Assembly (NCBI GenBank): GCA_946699065.1
Contig: CAMPDV010000905.1
Coordinates: 104,409 to 168,408 of the forward strand
Source: Loxodes magnus
Lineage: Eukaryota; Ciliophora; Karyorelictea; Loxodida; Loxodidae
DNA: 64,000 bases
Direction: 5' to 3'
Positions 1 through 13,158 of this stretch are shown in pieces. Both the position numbers and the translations under genes were made by a program. Numbering within the stretch: the first letter of the stretch is position 1; each line of letters opens with the position of its first letter. A model generated the notes under the pieces. That model worked only from the letters and a program-made list of their open reading frames with translations. It searched no databases and was not told where the DNA came from.

Positions 1-2250
1 ATCTACCTTCCTTTTTAATTTGTTGGTTTATTTAGTTTTATTTAATCTTAGCTGCATTAGTGTAAAATGATATTAATTATAATTCTAATTTGTTTGATTA
101 ATTTAATTTTTTAACACCAATAATGATGTTTTATATTAGCTAAAATAAAAGTAGTATTCTCTAATGTTGCTGTTTATACTTATATATAATTAATTTGATT
201 AATGATATAAAATGTATTATGTAATATATGCTTCATACTTATAATTCAAATCTAAATTAATCTTTATTATAATTTAGTGAAGAGAAAGTTCCCTATAATT
301 CTCTATTAAAGTAATTAGTTTTGCTATTTTACTAACTGCTACTTAATTTATTACATATCCCTTTTTACATAATCTAGATATTTTCATCTATTTTTAGTTA
401 TTTTTAAACTAAATTATTTAAAATAAAATAAATCTCCTTTATTAAGCTAAAATTAATAGAATAGCTTCTATAATTTATTACTTTTAAACTATTATTAAAT
501 TACAATACTTTTAAAACCTTTAACTTTGCTAGATAAGAAAGGAAAATAACCTATTAAGGATATCATTGATTAGATATAAGGATTAATTTTTAATTTATTG
601 GCAAATAAATTTAATTCGGAAAGATAATTGATAATCTCATTAGTATTAACAGTACAAGAAATATTCCATTATAAATATTGACTTATTTTATTATATTTAC
701 TTTGAATAAGTTTCATTAAAGCATAAACTAAACATAGCTACAGACCTAAAGACAATCATATTAAGAATCTCTCTTAGAGCATAAATTTATTTCCTCCTAG
801 GTATGATTTTAATCTTTTTAAGGATTTTAAGAGATTATTTAATATACTAAGATGGAGAGAAGCACATAATGATACTCCTACAGACTTTTTATTTTATACT
901 TAAGCACTTTTTTAATTTTCTTTGTAATTGAATATTCTTTTTAATAATCTAAGTTATAATTAAACTTAGAGCTATTGAAATCCCTAATACTTTTAACTAA
1001 ATAATTTTAAAATGCTGTTACTAATGTTAAATTTTATAAAATGATATAGGAATTAAAAATATAAATAGTATTTAGTTTATAAAAGGATATAATAATTAAA
1101 ATTAATGTTAAATAGATTATAATAAGTAATTGTATGATATAATAATACTTGTAGTTATTATTAGTAAACCATATGGTTATACTCAATCTATCATACTTTT
1201 CATTTATTTTCTATTACCATTAATCTTACATAAGTTGAACCAATATAATAATAAGCCAGGCTTTAATTATGGCATCAAGAATAACTTTTTGGGCCTAGAT
1301 AATTAGTTCTAAATAGGAAATTATCAAAACAATATATTCTAAAGTCTATATAATTAATTTAACACTTTATAAAGCAATTTATTTTCAAAGAGTTAAAATA
1401 TCTTAGGTAAAATAATAATAACAAAGAGAAATAATAGTATTCTCATATATTAACTTAATTATCCTAATAATAAACCATGTAATATAATATTTTACTTAAA
1501 AAGCATATAGTTAAAATAGATACCTTAAGTGGATTTTGATTTATCAAATAATAAATAATTATAATTTAACTTTAAGATAGTCAAGCATAGTTATATCAAC
1601 AATTAGTCCTTTAATTAAAATAATTTATTCACTTGGTAAATCTTTCAGCTACTTGGTGAATTATCTTAGTTAAATAAACCCTTCTTAAATTTTTAAGGCT
1701 TCTTCATCCTTATGATCTCTATTTAAGAAACTTCAGTGGTACATTCATTTTCTCTTTATTTTTAAATTATAGAAGCAATTTTTTCTTTCAAACTTGATAT
1801 CAAATTAAAATTTATTATTGCCTTTAATTTTCAATTTTTTTTTCCTGATATTTCAAAGATTTCAAATAAAACACTTAATTGGTTTAAGTTTTTCGTTTTT
1901 CAATTATCTAGATAGCCTTTTCAAAGTATTCTAAATTTTACTTGTCTTTTAAGTAATTTATAAACAATCTCCTTCTTTATTTTTTTTAATATTTTTATTA
2001 TTTTATATAAGTGAGAATCAATATATGATACTTTACTATGATAAGAGAATTATCTAAATGACATAAGATATATTAATTTATGAGCATTTAAAACATTTTT
2101 CTAACTTCAATACTATTATTAAGTTTCATATCTAAAACTTAACAAGACTGTTTATTTATTATGACTTATTAGTAATTGTTAATTTTTCAAATTAAGCGTT
2201 TATTTTAATGTTAAAATATCTTTATAATTTTATTTCTTTAAAAAAAAAAG
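1..2250. other. AT-rich DNA, no firm gene
   Basis: This stretch is very AT-rich with many short A/T runs. I see no recognisable domain, RNA gene or long repeat. One island at about 640-940 is a little richer in G+C and reads as plausible protein in one frame on the plus strand (for example RYDFNLFKDFKRLFN), but with no dedicated stop codon in this code an open frame is not proof, so it is not called as a gene. Confidence 0.5.
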
Positions 2251-3066
2251 ATGGCAAAATGGAACAAAGGCTTTCTCGACTAAAAGGTTTCTCGTAGCTC
2301 CTTAGATCAATCTTTACAGCTCCAACAAACTCCAACAAAGACAAAAAAGAAATAATATTGTAAAATCTCAGAAGAAAAATAATTTCCTTCCAAGATTTCA
2401 AAAAAATTTACACCTTCGAACAACTTATGAACTAAGATAAAAAGTCTCTTGTTTAAATCATTTTTGATTACATTGATAAGGTAGAGAACCTCGAACATTA
2501 CGTCATGAGTTTACAATAAGACTTATAAGATCATGTCGAGGACGAGAGACCGCATAATGAATTTGTGACCAAAGAGGATATTAACAACAGATATTAAGAA
2601 ATAGAATGAGATATAGTAAGAATTGATGAATAAATGGGAACAGATTTCTTAAAGTATGAAAACATATTTTAATAAATAACGGACATAAAAAAGAGACTAG
2701 GAAAATTAGAGGAATAAGACCTAAAAAGAAATAATGATCCAATGGTAATAGAAGAATAACCTATGACGACAGAAAAAATTTTAAAGAAAAAATGTTATAT
2801 ATGCGGCAGTTCATTCCACTTATGAAAAAAAGTGTAGGAGGAATTGGTAAATTAAAAAAAATATTTGGAAAGAATTTACAAATTTTTATCCTTCCTCGGA
2901 TGGTTAGCTTTGAAGAAAAAAGATAACTCCAAGACCATTCGGAAAGCTCGGAAGTGAAATTGGGTGGAGACACCGGCGAGTCCGAGACCCTTTAAAAGGT
3001 AATGTAGGGGGTTATGGACCTATTAAGGAAACATTCCATTATCCATAAAATTTTTAATTTAATAAT
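2251..3066 (+). pseudogene. Degenerate ORF1-like (gag-like) CCHC protein of a LINE-type element, copy A
   Basis: The product resembles LINE ORF1 nucleic-acid chaperones: a charged, helical N-terminal half followed by a CX2CX4HX4C knuckle and a basic tail. The start at 2251 follows an A-run and begins MAKWNKGF, like the two paralogues at 22785 and 36180. The knuckle runs CYICGSSFHL from 2793, then a Trp written TGA (2823). A 1-base A-run insertion at about 2826-2831 puts the last Cys out of frame. A second frameshift lies near 2400-2415. After the knuckle comes a tail, YPSSDGQLWRKK, shared with copy B and partly with copy C. Similarity to copy B ends near 3066, just before the point where B continues into the GC-rich module. 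No RT is attached. Identity as ORF1-like is well supported by three-way comparison; function is inferred. Confidence 0.72.
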
Positions 3067-4689
3067 TTTATTTCTTTAATCTTAAATAAAAGTATACTAC
3101 CACTTTATTAATTTATTTATCATATTTAAGTTTACCAAATGCTTATTCTTATGCTCATAATAGCTATTTTTCCTATAGTAAATAATAATTTGATTAATAA
3201 AAGTTGAATATATTATCTATTAATATTCTATTATCTAGAATATCTTTGCTATGTTTAAATTACTTACTCTAAATTTATAAGTTTTATTACTTTTTATAGT
3301 TTAAAATAGTATGTTTACTATAAATTATAATTATTTTAAAATTATTATTTAAACAGATACTTTACTAAATGGAGAGAATGTATAGTTTTATTAGTTAAAT
3401 ATTTATTAGTATAAATATAGATAGTTTTGTTGCTTATAAGAATTAAATAAAAAAGTTAATTATTCATTAAGTTTATTCTGCACATTGTTAGAATTAAAAA
3501 ATAAACGATGATTAAGATTTAAAGCATATAGCATAAGTAAAAAATTTAAACTAATAAGTTTCATATATTTACTGAGATTATTTAAAATTAAACATTATAC
3601 AGAAACTAAAACTTTTATGAATGAGCAAGATTAATAAATAGATCATAATTTTTATAAAAATGTAAAAATAATAATGAAGCAAATAACTTTTAAAATTAAT
3701 TAACTATGATTAACAATTGTACTATATAAAATCAAATTCAAAATTGGAATTTAAACAATCTAAAAATATAAATCAATTCTTAGAAGCAATACAAAGAGAT
3801 ATAAGCACTCTTCAAAGAATATTAAAAAGAGAATTAATTTTAATTTCTATTTAAATATAAATTTATTAAACTAATAAAAAGAACAAAAATAAAATAATTC
3901 AACCTTAATTGTAAAATGACAATTCATGAGAGAATTAAGTTTTAATCTTAAAGAGAAAAATATTTTCTTTAAGGAAGTCTCTTTTGCGAATTTTTATTTA
4001 GATAATTTATTTCTCGATAATTTAGATTTGATCCTTCGCTTATTTTACAATAAAATTTTTGTGCAAGCAAAAGGCAAACTTATTGTGTTTAAAGCTTAAG
4101 TTTAGAAAATAATTTTCCTTAAGTCTCGAAATTATCCGCAAATGATACAGATTCACTTCAAGGTTTTTGGGAAAAGCTTCTCAAGTTTTTCATTAGTTTT
4201 TTTATCATATAAACAAAATCGTAATTAGCTAAAATATTAAGTATTTTCTTATTAATTCATAAACTTAAAGTGATTCCTAATTAGATTTAATATCTTGAAG
4301 AGAACGCATCCAAAAAATTGCAAGTGGAATTTAAATTTTATAATATGAATTTTACATAGAAATTTGTATTTGTGTTAAATGCCTTGCAATATATCCTTGT
4401 TAAATTATTAAGAGACACGTTAAAATCATAACGATTAATAGTTATGCTTTTCAAATTTCATAATCTAAAAATTATATCTTTTTTTTAATTATACATATTT
4501 ATTTTTCCATCTGAATTAATATAAAAATTATTAATAAATTGAAGTTTCTTAAGAATTTTAAATGCTTAAATTTTATTTTTATTTTGACTAATTCTACTAA
4601 ATTTTAGCTTTAATTATTTTTATTACTGTAAATTAGATAAATTATTATCATTATTAAGTGAAGTTTTTTTAAATAATTCAATTATTTAA

Positions 4690-4930
4690 GTAAAATCATT
4701 TTAATATAAAGAAATGCTTACTTTTTTATCTAGACATTAATTTTTTTGGCGTTAAGAATATTATGTTTAATTAAATTCTTTAATTTTAAAGATTTTTTAT
4801 TCTATAAATTTTCAAAATTTTTTATCAAATTTTTACCATTTTTCTTATTTATATGTAACCGATTAAGAAATAATTAAATTTTTTAAGGTTTTCGAAAATA
4901 ACTTATTTTACTTTCTTTAACTATTATTAT
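4690..4930 (+). repeat. Diverged direct repeat, unit 1
   Basis: The run starting aaaatcattttaatataaag near 4692, followed by gcttac and a tctaga-like stretch, recurs near 6279 in the same orientation. The match weakens after about 200 bases. Its nature is unknown; it may be the remnant of an old insertion. Confidence 0.45.
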
Positions 4931-6276
4931 GTATAGATATCCTAGATTTGCTTACATATTTTTATAATATAATGATAATAACTCGTATATCAGATCTTTA
5001 ATCATAAAATTAAAAAATTAATTTAATAGTTTATTTTTTAATCATTTTTTACTTACTATCTTACTAAAATTGCAAATTATTTAATATAATAGGATTATAA
5101 CTAAAGACTTAATTTGCATTTTTATAACTAGATGTTGATAGTAAGGCTATTTTAGTAAACTATGGATATTTGGAAAAAATTGTCGAATGAATGAAAAAAT
5201 ATTTAGAAGTAATAGTGATTTAGAATTATTAAGTTATATTGATGCTTAAATTTTGTAGATTTAATACAGATTTGTTAATTATTTAAAAACACTAAATGTA
5301 ATTAAAAAAAACAATTAAAAATGTTTTTAATTTAAATGGATGCTATAATTTAAAGAAATTGAACAAAAAACTTTGAAACTTACTTCAAATAAAATAAAAT
5401 AATTTTATGACTTCAATATTTTAAAGTTTAAATCTTAAAAACAATTTAAAATTCAAATTTTATAGTTTACAAAGGAAAATAAAATTATTTATTTCCCAAA
5501 TAAGAAAAAAATTAAAAAAACCAAAATTATAAATTTAAAATATAATAATTTTTACTATTTTTCATCGTAATTCTAATATTTAACGGAATTTAAAATTCTC
5601 TAAGTTTATTTTAAGAAATGTTGGTTACTGTAATGAGGATATAAGAAAAGTAACTGGTTTATGTTTTAATATGTTAATCTCTATAAAGGATAAGTTTTAT
5701 TCAAAATAAAAATAGTATGCCAAAGAAATTAATATTTCTTTACATTTTATCCCATATTATAAAAATTTAAGTTTTTAGTCTCTATATTTTTCTTAGTTTA
5801 TAACGTATTAAAAAATAATATCAAGATAGTTTATATTCATAAGTCTGAAAATTATAAATTAATTGTAAATTGTTTTCAGATTAAAAAAATTAAAGCATTA
5901 ATAAAAAATAAATTAAAAAAATCTAATTAATAATGTAAAATAAAATATTATTTTTATTATTAAATTATAGATATATAATTAAAAATTGCGTAATTAAAAA
6001 GAAAATCATTATATAAGAACATATTTCTTTAATTTTTCTTAAATATAGCATCTTATAAGATTTTTTTCATTTAAAGAAATAAAATGAAAAAGATTGTACT
6101 TTTATAAATTACGAATCGAAAAATAAAAAATATTTTTCTAATCAGAATTGAAAATATAAAATTACTAAAAATTTTTAACCATATATGACTAAGAGCTAAA
6201 TTATTGTAAAGATAAAAATAAAATATTGTTCTTTTATAATTTTTAAATATCTCTTACATTTTTTAAATTTATTAAA

Positions 6277-6545
6277 ATAAAATCATTTTAATATAAAGAA
6301 TTGCTTACTTTTAATCTAGATATTAAGATTTTTGGCAATAAAATTATTATATTTAATGAAATTCTATAATTTTTCAGATTTTTTTTGTTTTTATTCAATG
6401 AATTTTTAAATCCTTAATTCTTTAGATATTTTGCCAAGCTTCTCGAATTTTCTATCATATATTGTTTTAACAAAATAATTAATCTTTTAAAAAATTTCCA
6501 AATAATTTATTTTATTTCCTTTAATCTTTAATTGTAAAATAATCA
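6277..6545 (+). repeat. Diverged direct repeat, unit 2
   Basis: Partner of the unit at 4690-4930, same orientation, with scattered substitutions and small indels. Confidence 0.45.
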
Positions 6546-7044
6546 CAGATTTAATCAGGTTTTTTTTAATTTTAATAACTCTTTATTCAAATTTTTAATA
6601 GTAGTAAAATAACTTCTCTTGAGGATATTGTTGTTTGTACTAACTGATCTCAGGAAGTCCAAAATCCAGAGCTTTTTAGAATATTATATTTTCATAAATT
6701 CAAAATTTTTTTAATTAAGCTTTATTTTTACTTTTTATTATAAATTTACAAAAATTAAAACAGATTTATTTTTTTAATTTTTTAAAAGTAAAATTTATAA
6801 TAAAAGTTAGTATATTATTTTTAATTTTTTAAATAATTTTATAGTACCAAAATTATATATCCATCTCAAATATTAATAGTTTAAAAATCAAAGTAAAAAG
6901 AATTTAAACTTTATATTTTTATTCATTATGAAAACTTTGACTGTAGTTAAGCTAAAATAACTTTAGATTGCTTCATATCTTTTAAGGTATCAATTCAAAT
7001 TTCAATGAATTTCGTTTTTTTAATTCATATTCTAAAACTTACTT

Positions 7045-9075
7045 CATACTCGACATTTTCTTGATGCTTTCACTCGCCACTATTTTCTCAAAACTACAAA
7101 TTACTATTTGAATAGAAGGTTTTTATTGTAATTCACTCTAAATTCACTCCTATTTATATTTAAATTATATACTTACCTTCTTTTATATTTAATCATCTTT
7201 AAGATCTTGTAATAATTTTGAATATTTCACTTTTTTATCTATTTCTCTTATCCTCCTGTTATTACTCCTTTTATATCTCCAGTCAGCACTAATTAGTAAA
7301 TTTCTCCCTAATGTCCTCGTAATAATATTAACTTCTCATCTTTTTATAAATTTGATATTTTTATAGTGTTTTATATGATCCAGATATTATAAACTTATTG
7401 TTAGTTGTTATTACTAACATTTTCACTAAATTTGTATGACCTTCTAAAGTTCGTGTGCTTTTTTGTTGGAAAGTTTCATATTTTGATTTTTTTGTCATGA
7501 CCTCCAGATATTATGAGTTTTTTCATGATTTAATTCTATTGTTCTTATCGAATCTTGATATCCTTAGAGAGTTCGAATCATTAACCAGTTGAAAATTTTC
7601 ATATTTTTAAAGTTTAATCAGAACTTTCCGAGACGATTCATTTCTGATAATTTTTTATCACTACCGATCTAACATAATTCGTGTGTCCCATCAAAGTACT
7701 TTTTAAGATCACATTCAAAAATTCCCATACTTATATTGTATTAGCATGACTTCCCGAAACTATTTATTTCTAGTCCCTCTTTACAACTTCCGATAAAACT
7801 TCATTTTGCTTGTTCGGTTAAAGTACTCTTATAGAACTCACTCAGAAAATCCAAAATCTTTATAGTCGAATCGTTACTTTCTGATATGATTATTTCTAGT
7901 CACTCGTGACCACTATCGAATAAATTCAATCCATATGTTTCAACAAAATATCAAAAGATTAGAGCAATTCCAATTACATGTTATTTTAATTTAATCCATT
8001 TAAATTGCATTTGATTAGTTTCACATTCCTTAGATTGACCACTTACAAATTTGAGTTTCTTAGATTACTATCTTGAAAATTTGATTCATTCAAATTAGCA
8101 CCTTAGATTCTTATTCCCTCAAAATTTTTTTGTATAAAGATATAGTTCAAGCATTTTAAGATTGCTATCGCATTTGCAGAAGCTTATTCTACTTTGATAT
8201 CAGCCTTAGATAATTCTATGATATCATTCAATTTTTTTTATCAAACCTTAACTTGATAACTGTTTGAATTGAATCAAAATATCTTAATTATTACATATTT
8301 TAGAAAAATATAAAGGTTTTTCTTGCAAATTAGTATTTTCTAAATCTTTATTTTAAAACTTTTCTAATTATTTAGCAACATTCTCTACTGTTAATAGTGT
8401 AAAATCATATTTAATTTATTATTTAAAATATTCATTTACTATATCTGCAATATTATAATGGTATGGATTTTAATTCTGCACTTTTCCGCAATAAAACTCA
8501 TAACGCTAAAATATCTTTAACTAACTAACCTAAAATTTAATTAAAGTTTACTTCTTCATTTTTAACTTAGTTATATTTCTAAATCATTATCTTTATTTGC
8601 TCATACTGCTGTTTATCTATATTTACTATCTATGTATTTCTTCTTGTTGCTATCTGGTTTATGATGGTAAATGTAATGATTTTTCTAAATTTTAAATTAT
8701 TTCTTCGATTTTTCTTATATTATTTTATAATTACCCTATAATATTATTTGTGGTTTGAAGAACATACTTAATTGATGATATTAGAAAAGAGTTTTAAGAT
8801 CATCACTAAACTTTAATGAAGTTAATTTACTATATCTTTTATTATTTAAATATTTGCAAACAATTCTATAAATTTTCATTTAGTTTTGCTTTTTATTGAA
8901 GCTCATTATGCTCTTCTCAAATTTTCAGTTGAAATCTAGTCTTTTAACTCAGATATTTAGCCTTTAAATATTTACTAATGTGTTTTACAAAATATTTATT
9001 GAGCGACATAAGGCAATTTTAATACACTTTGAACACATTAAGCAACTACATTGAAGTATATTAGGAATTCTTTTC
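7045..9075 (-). pseudogene. Decayed Cys-rich / coiled-coil / pentapeptide-repeat / WD40 protein gene
   Basis: Read on the minus strand, the order is: a Cys cluster near 9050 (C-S-C-L-M-C-S-K-C, RING or B-box-like), a coiled-coil-like stretch (8.7-9.0 kb, for example LKIWEEHNELQQKAKLNE), a helical segment (8.2-8.5 kb), pentapeptide repeats near 8.03-8.12 kb (GANLNESNFQDSNLRNSNL), then several WD40 blades down to about 7050 (TLEGHTNLVKMLV, IISGS, IKIWNF with TGA as Trp). The frame changes many times, so several indels must be posited. Many very short introns are an alternative I cannot exclude. Known families with this arrangement are large scaffolds or STAND/TRIM-like proteins; no NTPase motif was seen. 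I am fairly sure of the pentapeptide and WD40 parts, less so of the Cys cluster, and the ends are approximate. Confidence 0.55.
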
Positions 9076-9720
9076 TAAGAACCAAATTATATTTTAGGAC
9101 TTTTATAATTTTACTAATCCATTTATTAAACTAAAACAAGCTTATAGATTTTTATTAATTATATTATAAATTAAAATTAAAGAGAATTTATTTAAATGAA
9201 AACAAAGTGAAATTAATAAAATAATAAATTAGTTAAAATAGATATTATTTAATGCTTATAGCTAAGCAGTTTATTAAGCTCTTATTTATATTTTATTTAT
9301 TTATTTTTTACATTTAAATATTTTAATTTTAGTCTTATCTTAAAAATTAATTCAAATTTTATATTTTTTAATTTCTATATTTTGGTAATATTTCTATATA
9401 ATAATAGCAATATCAAGATATAGTGATACCACCTTGGTAAATACTTAAATTAATTGAAAATCATTTCCTTTACTAAATACTTCGCCAGTCTTCCTCAATT
9501 TTGTACTATATCATGACAATTCAACTTATTTTCTTTTCACCTATTTTGATTTAGATATTTAACTGAAATGGGGACTATTTTCGAATATTTATTAATACTG
9601 ACTTATAAAGATTTCTACAAACATAGCAAGCAAATCTTTTCAATTAAGTATTTTAAATCTTTAAATATTATCCTTAGGAGTAATAAGCAGTTTACAATTA
9701 ATTAATTATAAACTTTAAAA
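9076..9720. other. AT-rich spacer, no gene seen
   Basis: AT-rich sequence between the decayed WD40-type gene and the GC-rich module. Nothing recognisable on either strand. Confidence 0.45.
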
Positions 9721-9721
9721 T

Positions 9722-10016
9722 TTCTCTTTCGAGGAACTGGAAAATTCCTTTTCAGCTAGACGGTTCAGGGCACTCTCTCAATGCATATAGAGAGGATATC
9801 CTGTTGCTTAATTCAATAAGCTTCAGTCAGGTGTTCCATAACTAGGAGCCGACAGCCTTCAAGTTGCTAGCAAGAGTGGATAATCGGAAAGATTTTGTTT
9901 TCCTGCTGAGAATGACTCTAGCCAAGGACCTTTTCAGTGGATAGGAACTTGACCTTATCCAAAAGACTAAAAGGTTTTATCAGAGAATCAACTTCAGCTC
10001 CCATCATCTTTTTAAT
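9722..10016 (-). pseudogene. GC-rich, Trp-rich coding-like module of the ORF1 element family, copy A (partial)
   Basis: This is a sharp island of higher G+C in AT-rich DNA. It matches 35085-35366 in the same orientation over nearly its whole length, starting with ATGATGGGAGCTG on the minus strand (first ATG at 10007). In copy B the same module lies directly downstream of the CCHC ORF1, so it belongs to that element. Under UAR=Gln and UGA=Trp it reads as Trp-rich protein (for example DYPLLLATW, TGYPLYMHWES), but matching copy B needs frame changes. A structured RNA is therefore a real alternative. Here the CCHC part is not adjacent; the nearest CCHC copy is at 2251-3066 on the other strand. 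Confidence 0.5.
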
Positions 10017-12446
10017 TATCTAATTTTTTAATAATTCGTACATACTTTTAATTTAACTATACATATAATTAAAAAAATTTTAAATTACATAGTAAACTTT
10101 TAATTTTACTATTATTTAATAATAAATAAAAAATATATTAAGTTTGAAGATAAATTAAATTTCTTAATAAATCTGTTAAAGCTATGCCATATTTCTTATT
10201 TCTAGATTAATTTACCAAATAATAAATCTATTTGTAGTTTAATTTGAGCATCAATTTTTGCATCTATGACTATTGGATTACAATATTTTGATATTAACTG
10301 TAATATTTTTGCTCTTAAATTTTTACACAAATTTAATTGATATCTTATAAAATTTATTTTTTTGTCTTATATATTTGTTTGTTATAATTTTTTTAATTAT
10401 AATTCCTCTTATTTCTGTTTATCTTACAAAAGGATTGTTTTTAAGAGTTAATTTTTTATCTTTAAATAATCTAGCAATTTTTCAGCCTTTTTTAGACATT
10501 ATGAAAACATATAATTACAATCTTTTAAATATAAATAAAATAGATAAATGAACAAAAAATAATAACTATTTTTAATTAGAAAATGAATATTAAAATTCTT
10601 TAATTTAATTTTCTTGATAAGATCTTTTAAATTGAAATTAGTTGTTTTTTTAATTTATTTTAATTAAAGCACCTTAAATATTATTATGTTTATGAATATT
10701 TAGTATCTTAAAAAAAAACACTAAATTTTATATTAAAGCAAACATTTATTAAAGGAATGCTTAAATTAAAAATTATAATTTAGTTGTCTAATAATTTAGA
10801 ATATAACAAAAATAGCTCATTATTAAGGTTATTTATGAAATTGTGTACTATTAGCATTATCGGCTTAGTAGAAACTTTGCTTTTTATTATGCTATATATG
10901 TTACTTTTTATATTGTACGAAATATTTCCCATTTATTATAGATATAATTATAATAGTTATTAACTTACACTTTGTATATTATTTTAATTAATACAAAAGA
11001 TTAAAGCTTTTCTTTTAACCTTTTTTGATATAATGAAAACTATATTAATTTCTTAATTATTTAAACTTTCATTTTGGTAATTCTTATTATTTAATATTAG
11101 AATATAATTTTATTCTTATTTTAGATGGAATTATAAGATAATTTACAAGAAAGTGAAGATTTTTATAATTTTGCATATATTCAAATTATTTATATAGTTT
11201 ACTAGCAAATGTTTCTATATGATAAATAATCAATCAATTTTTAAAAAAGCTTTCAGCTTTAATAAAGTAGCTTCATTAGAAATTCAAATTTTAAGATTAA
11301 TAAAAAAAATCAATTTTCTATATACATAGTAGATATATTCAAGTTGCTTAAAATCAGAAAGCTTATCTTTAAAGCTATTCCTTTTAATATTACGAAATAA
11401 AAAAAATTTTGAAGAGAAAAAATACTTAATATAGCAATTTTTTCTTAAAAACTAATTTTTCTCTTCTAAATTAACATCTTTTCGCAAACTAAAAACAGAT
11501 AGTTAGTCGTAGTAAGCTCTTTTCGAAACTCTTTTACTCATCTTTTCGATTTTTAATGTTTTTCTAATTATTATAATAAAGCAGAATATTTTTAAACTTG
11601 ATTAATAAATTTTTGTTTCTATATTTTATATAGTTAGGTTAGATATATTATTTAGATCCTTGTTTATTAATTTTTTTAGATTCTTTGTAAATTGGCCTAA
11701 AATTTATTATTACAGATGTATTGTATCTCATTTTTTCTATTTGATTGATCATATTTTTATAAACAGATTTTTTATCTCTTTTTGATTAGTTATTTTAAAA
11801 ATTCGCAATATCTATTAAAAAGGTAGTTTTAAGCCCTCTTATAGAAAAAAATTTTACTGATTTTGTTTCTTCCTAAAATTTTCATTTATTTTATATCTTT
11901 ACTTCTTAAAAGTAATTTAAAAAACTTTTCAAATCTTTTAAAATTCTATCCCTTTAAGAAAAGGATTTATCCACCCGAAAATTTTTTGTAGCTAATAACA
12001 TAGAGCGAAAAAAGGATAATTTTTTCACGATTTCATGGTTTATTTTATTATATCTCCTTTTTTATTTAAGTAAATTCTAATAACATTAAAAATTTCTAAG
12101 GCGAATTTTTTCATTTACTCGAAAAGAAGTTCAAAATTAAAAATTGTATTTTTTCCAAAGCATAAACAATAAATTTTTTTATAATTTCAAAAATAATTTA
12201 CCTTATCAAAAATATATTTTTAAATCAAAAACAAAGCAATTTTTTTTTTATTTTTATAATCAAAAAATGTTTTTTATTTTTACAAAATAACATTTCAACA
12301 ACAAAAAATTTCCAAATTCCACTTTAATTAAAAATTTTTTTTTGTTCCTATTTTTTTCTCAAAAATCTTTTATATTTGGAATTTTTTCTTGTCAATTTTT
12401 TTCCTATTTAGAATTTTTTATCCCGAAATCAAAAAATGTATTCCGT
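10017..12446. other. AT-rich DNA; left arm of the duplicated segment from about 10.3 kb
   Basis: No supportable gene. From roughly 10300-10400 onward the sequence matches 40400-42455 with many small differences, so this is the left arm of the large duplication. It includes a diverged relative (about 11974-12010, ccgaaaattttttgtag) of the motif block at 12447. Confidence 0.5.
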
Positions 12447-12565
12447 GCCGAAAATCTTTGGTAGTGTAAAACGCTGAGCAAAAACAAATTTTTTATTTTC
12501 ATGAAATTCATGCTCTAAACCTGAAAGATAAAAACTTACCATCAGAAAAATTAATTTTCCAATCG
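12447..12565 (+). repeat. Conserved motif block beside WD40 cassette 1
   Basis: The block starts with aaaatctttggtagtg and contains acgctgagc, then catgaaattcatgctc and aacctgaaagat. The same block, same orientation and same place relative to the WD40 gene, occurs at 22603, 42452 and 52628. Its function is unknown; it could be part of an untranslated region, a structured RNA, or the edge of the cassette. Confidence 0.7.
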
Positions 12566-12589
12566 ATAACATAAAATATAAAATTTTAT

Positions 12590-12675
12590 ATTAATAATAA
12601 ATAATAAATAATAATAATAATTAATTATAATTAATAATAATTAATAATCAATATTAAATATCAATAATAAAAATA
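12590..12675 (+). repeat. TAA/TTAATAA low-complexity tract
   Basis: Short-period A/T repeat (aataattaataa-type units) between the motif block and the 3' side of WD40 gene 1. Equivalent tracts lie beside all four WD40 genes. Confidence 0.8.
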
Positions 12676-13158
12676 AATAATAAAAAACAAAATTTAATTT
12701 TAAATAAAATGAAACACTTAATTAAATTTTTAATTAATAATCAAGATTATAAACTAATTTTGCATGTATAAATTATATTTTACTACTTCACAAAAAAAAT
12801 GAAAATTTACACTCAGGTTGAAATTTTTACAAAATCGAAAAATAAAATCTATAAAAATTTTTATAGAATAAAATTAGATTTAAATTTATTTTTCGTTTTC
12901 ATTTAACAAAATGATATTTTTAATATTTTTAAATATTACCAACTTTAAATCAACATACCTCACTAATTTCAATAACATATTAATCAACCTTTTTTTAAAC
13001 CAATAATATTTAAGAATATAACAAATTTCTAAATAAATATATAAAGCAAACACTTCATATAACAAAAAACATAGTTATCATTAAACATTCGTTTAAATGC
13101 ATAACCAATATGATATATCTTTAATCGTAAAATTTAATTAAGTCAAATAGCAAGTTAA

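Larger units (their letters stand above)
3067..7040. other. AT-rich DNA with a diffuse direct repeat, no firm gene
   Basis: About 4 kb of A/T-dominated sequence. The only structure I can support is a diverged direct repeat (about 4690-4930 and 6277-6545). A slightly less AT-rich patch at 3900-4200 has no recognisable coding or RNA features. Confidence 0.5.

Noticed and set aside
640..940. Possible coding island on the plus strand
   Set aside because: One frame looks protein-like, but there is no motif, paralogue or start/stop to support it in a code where open frames are uninformative.
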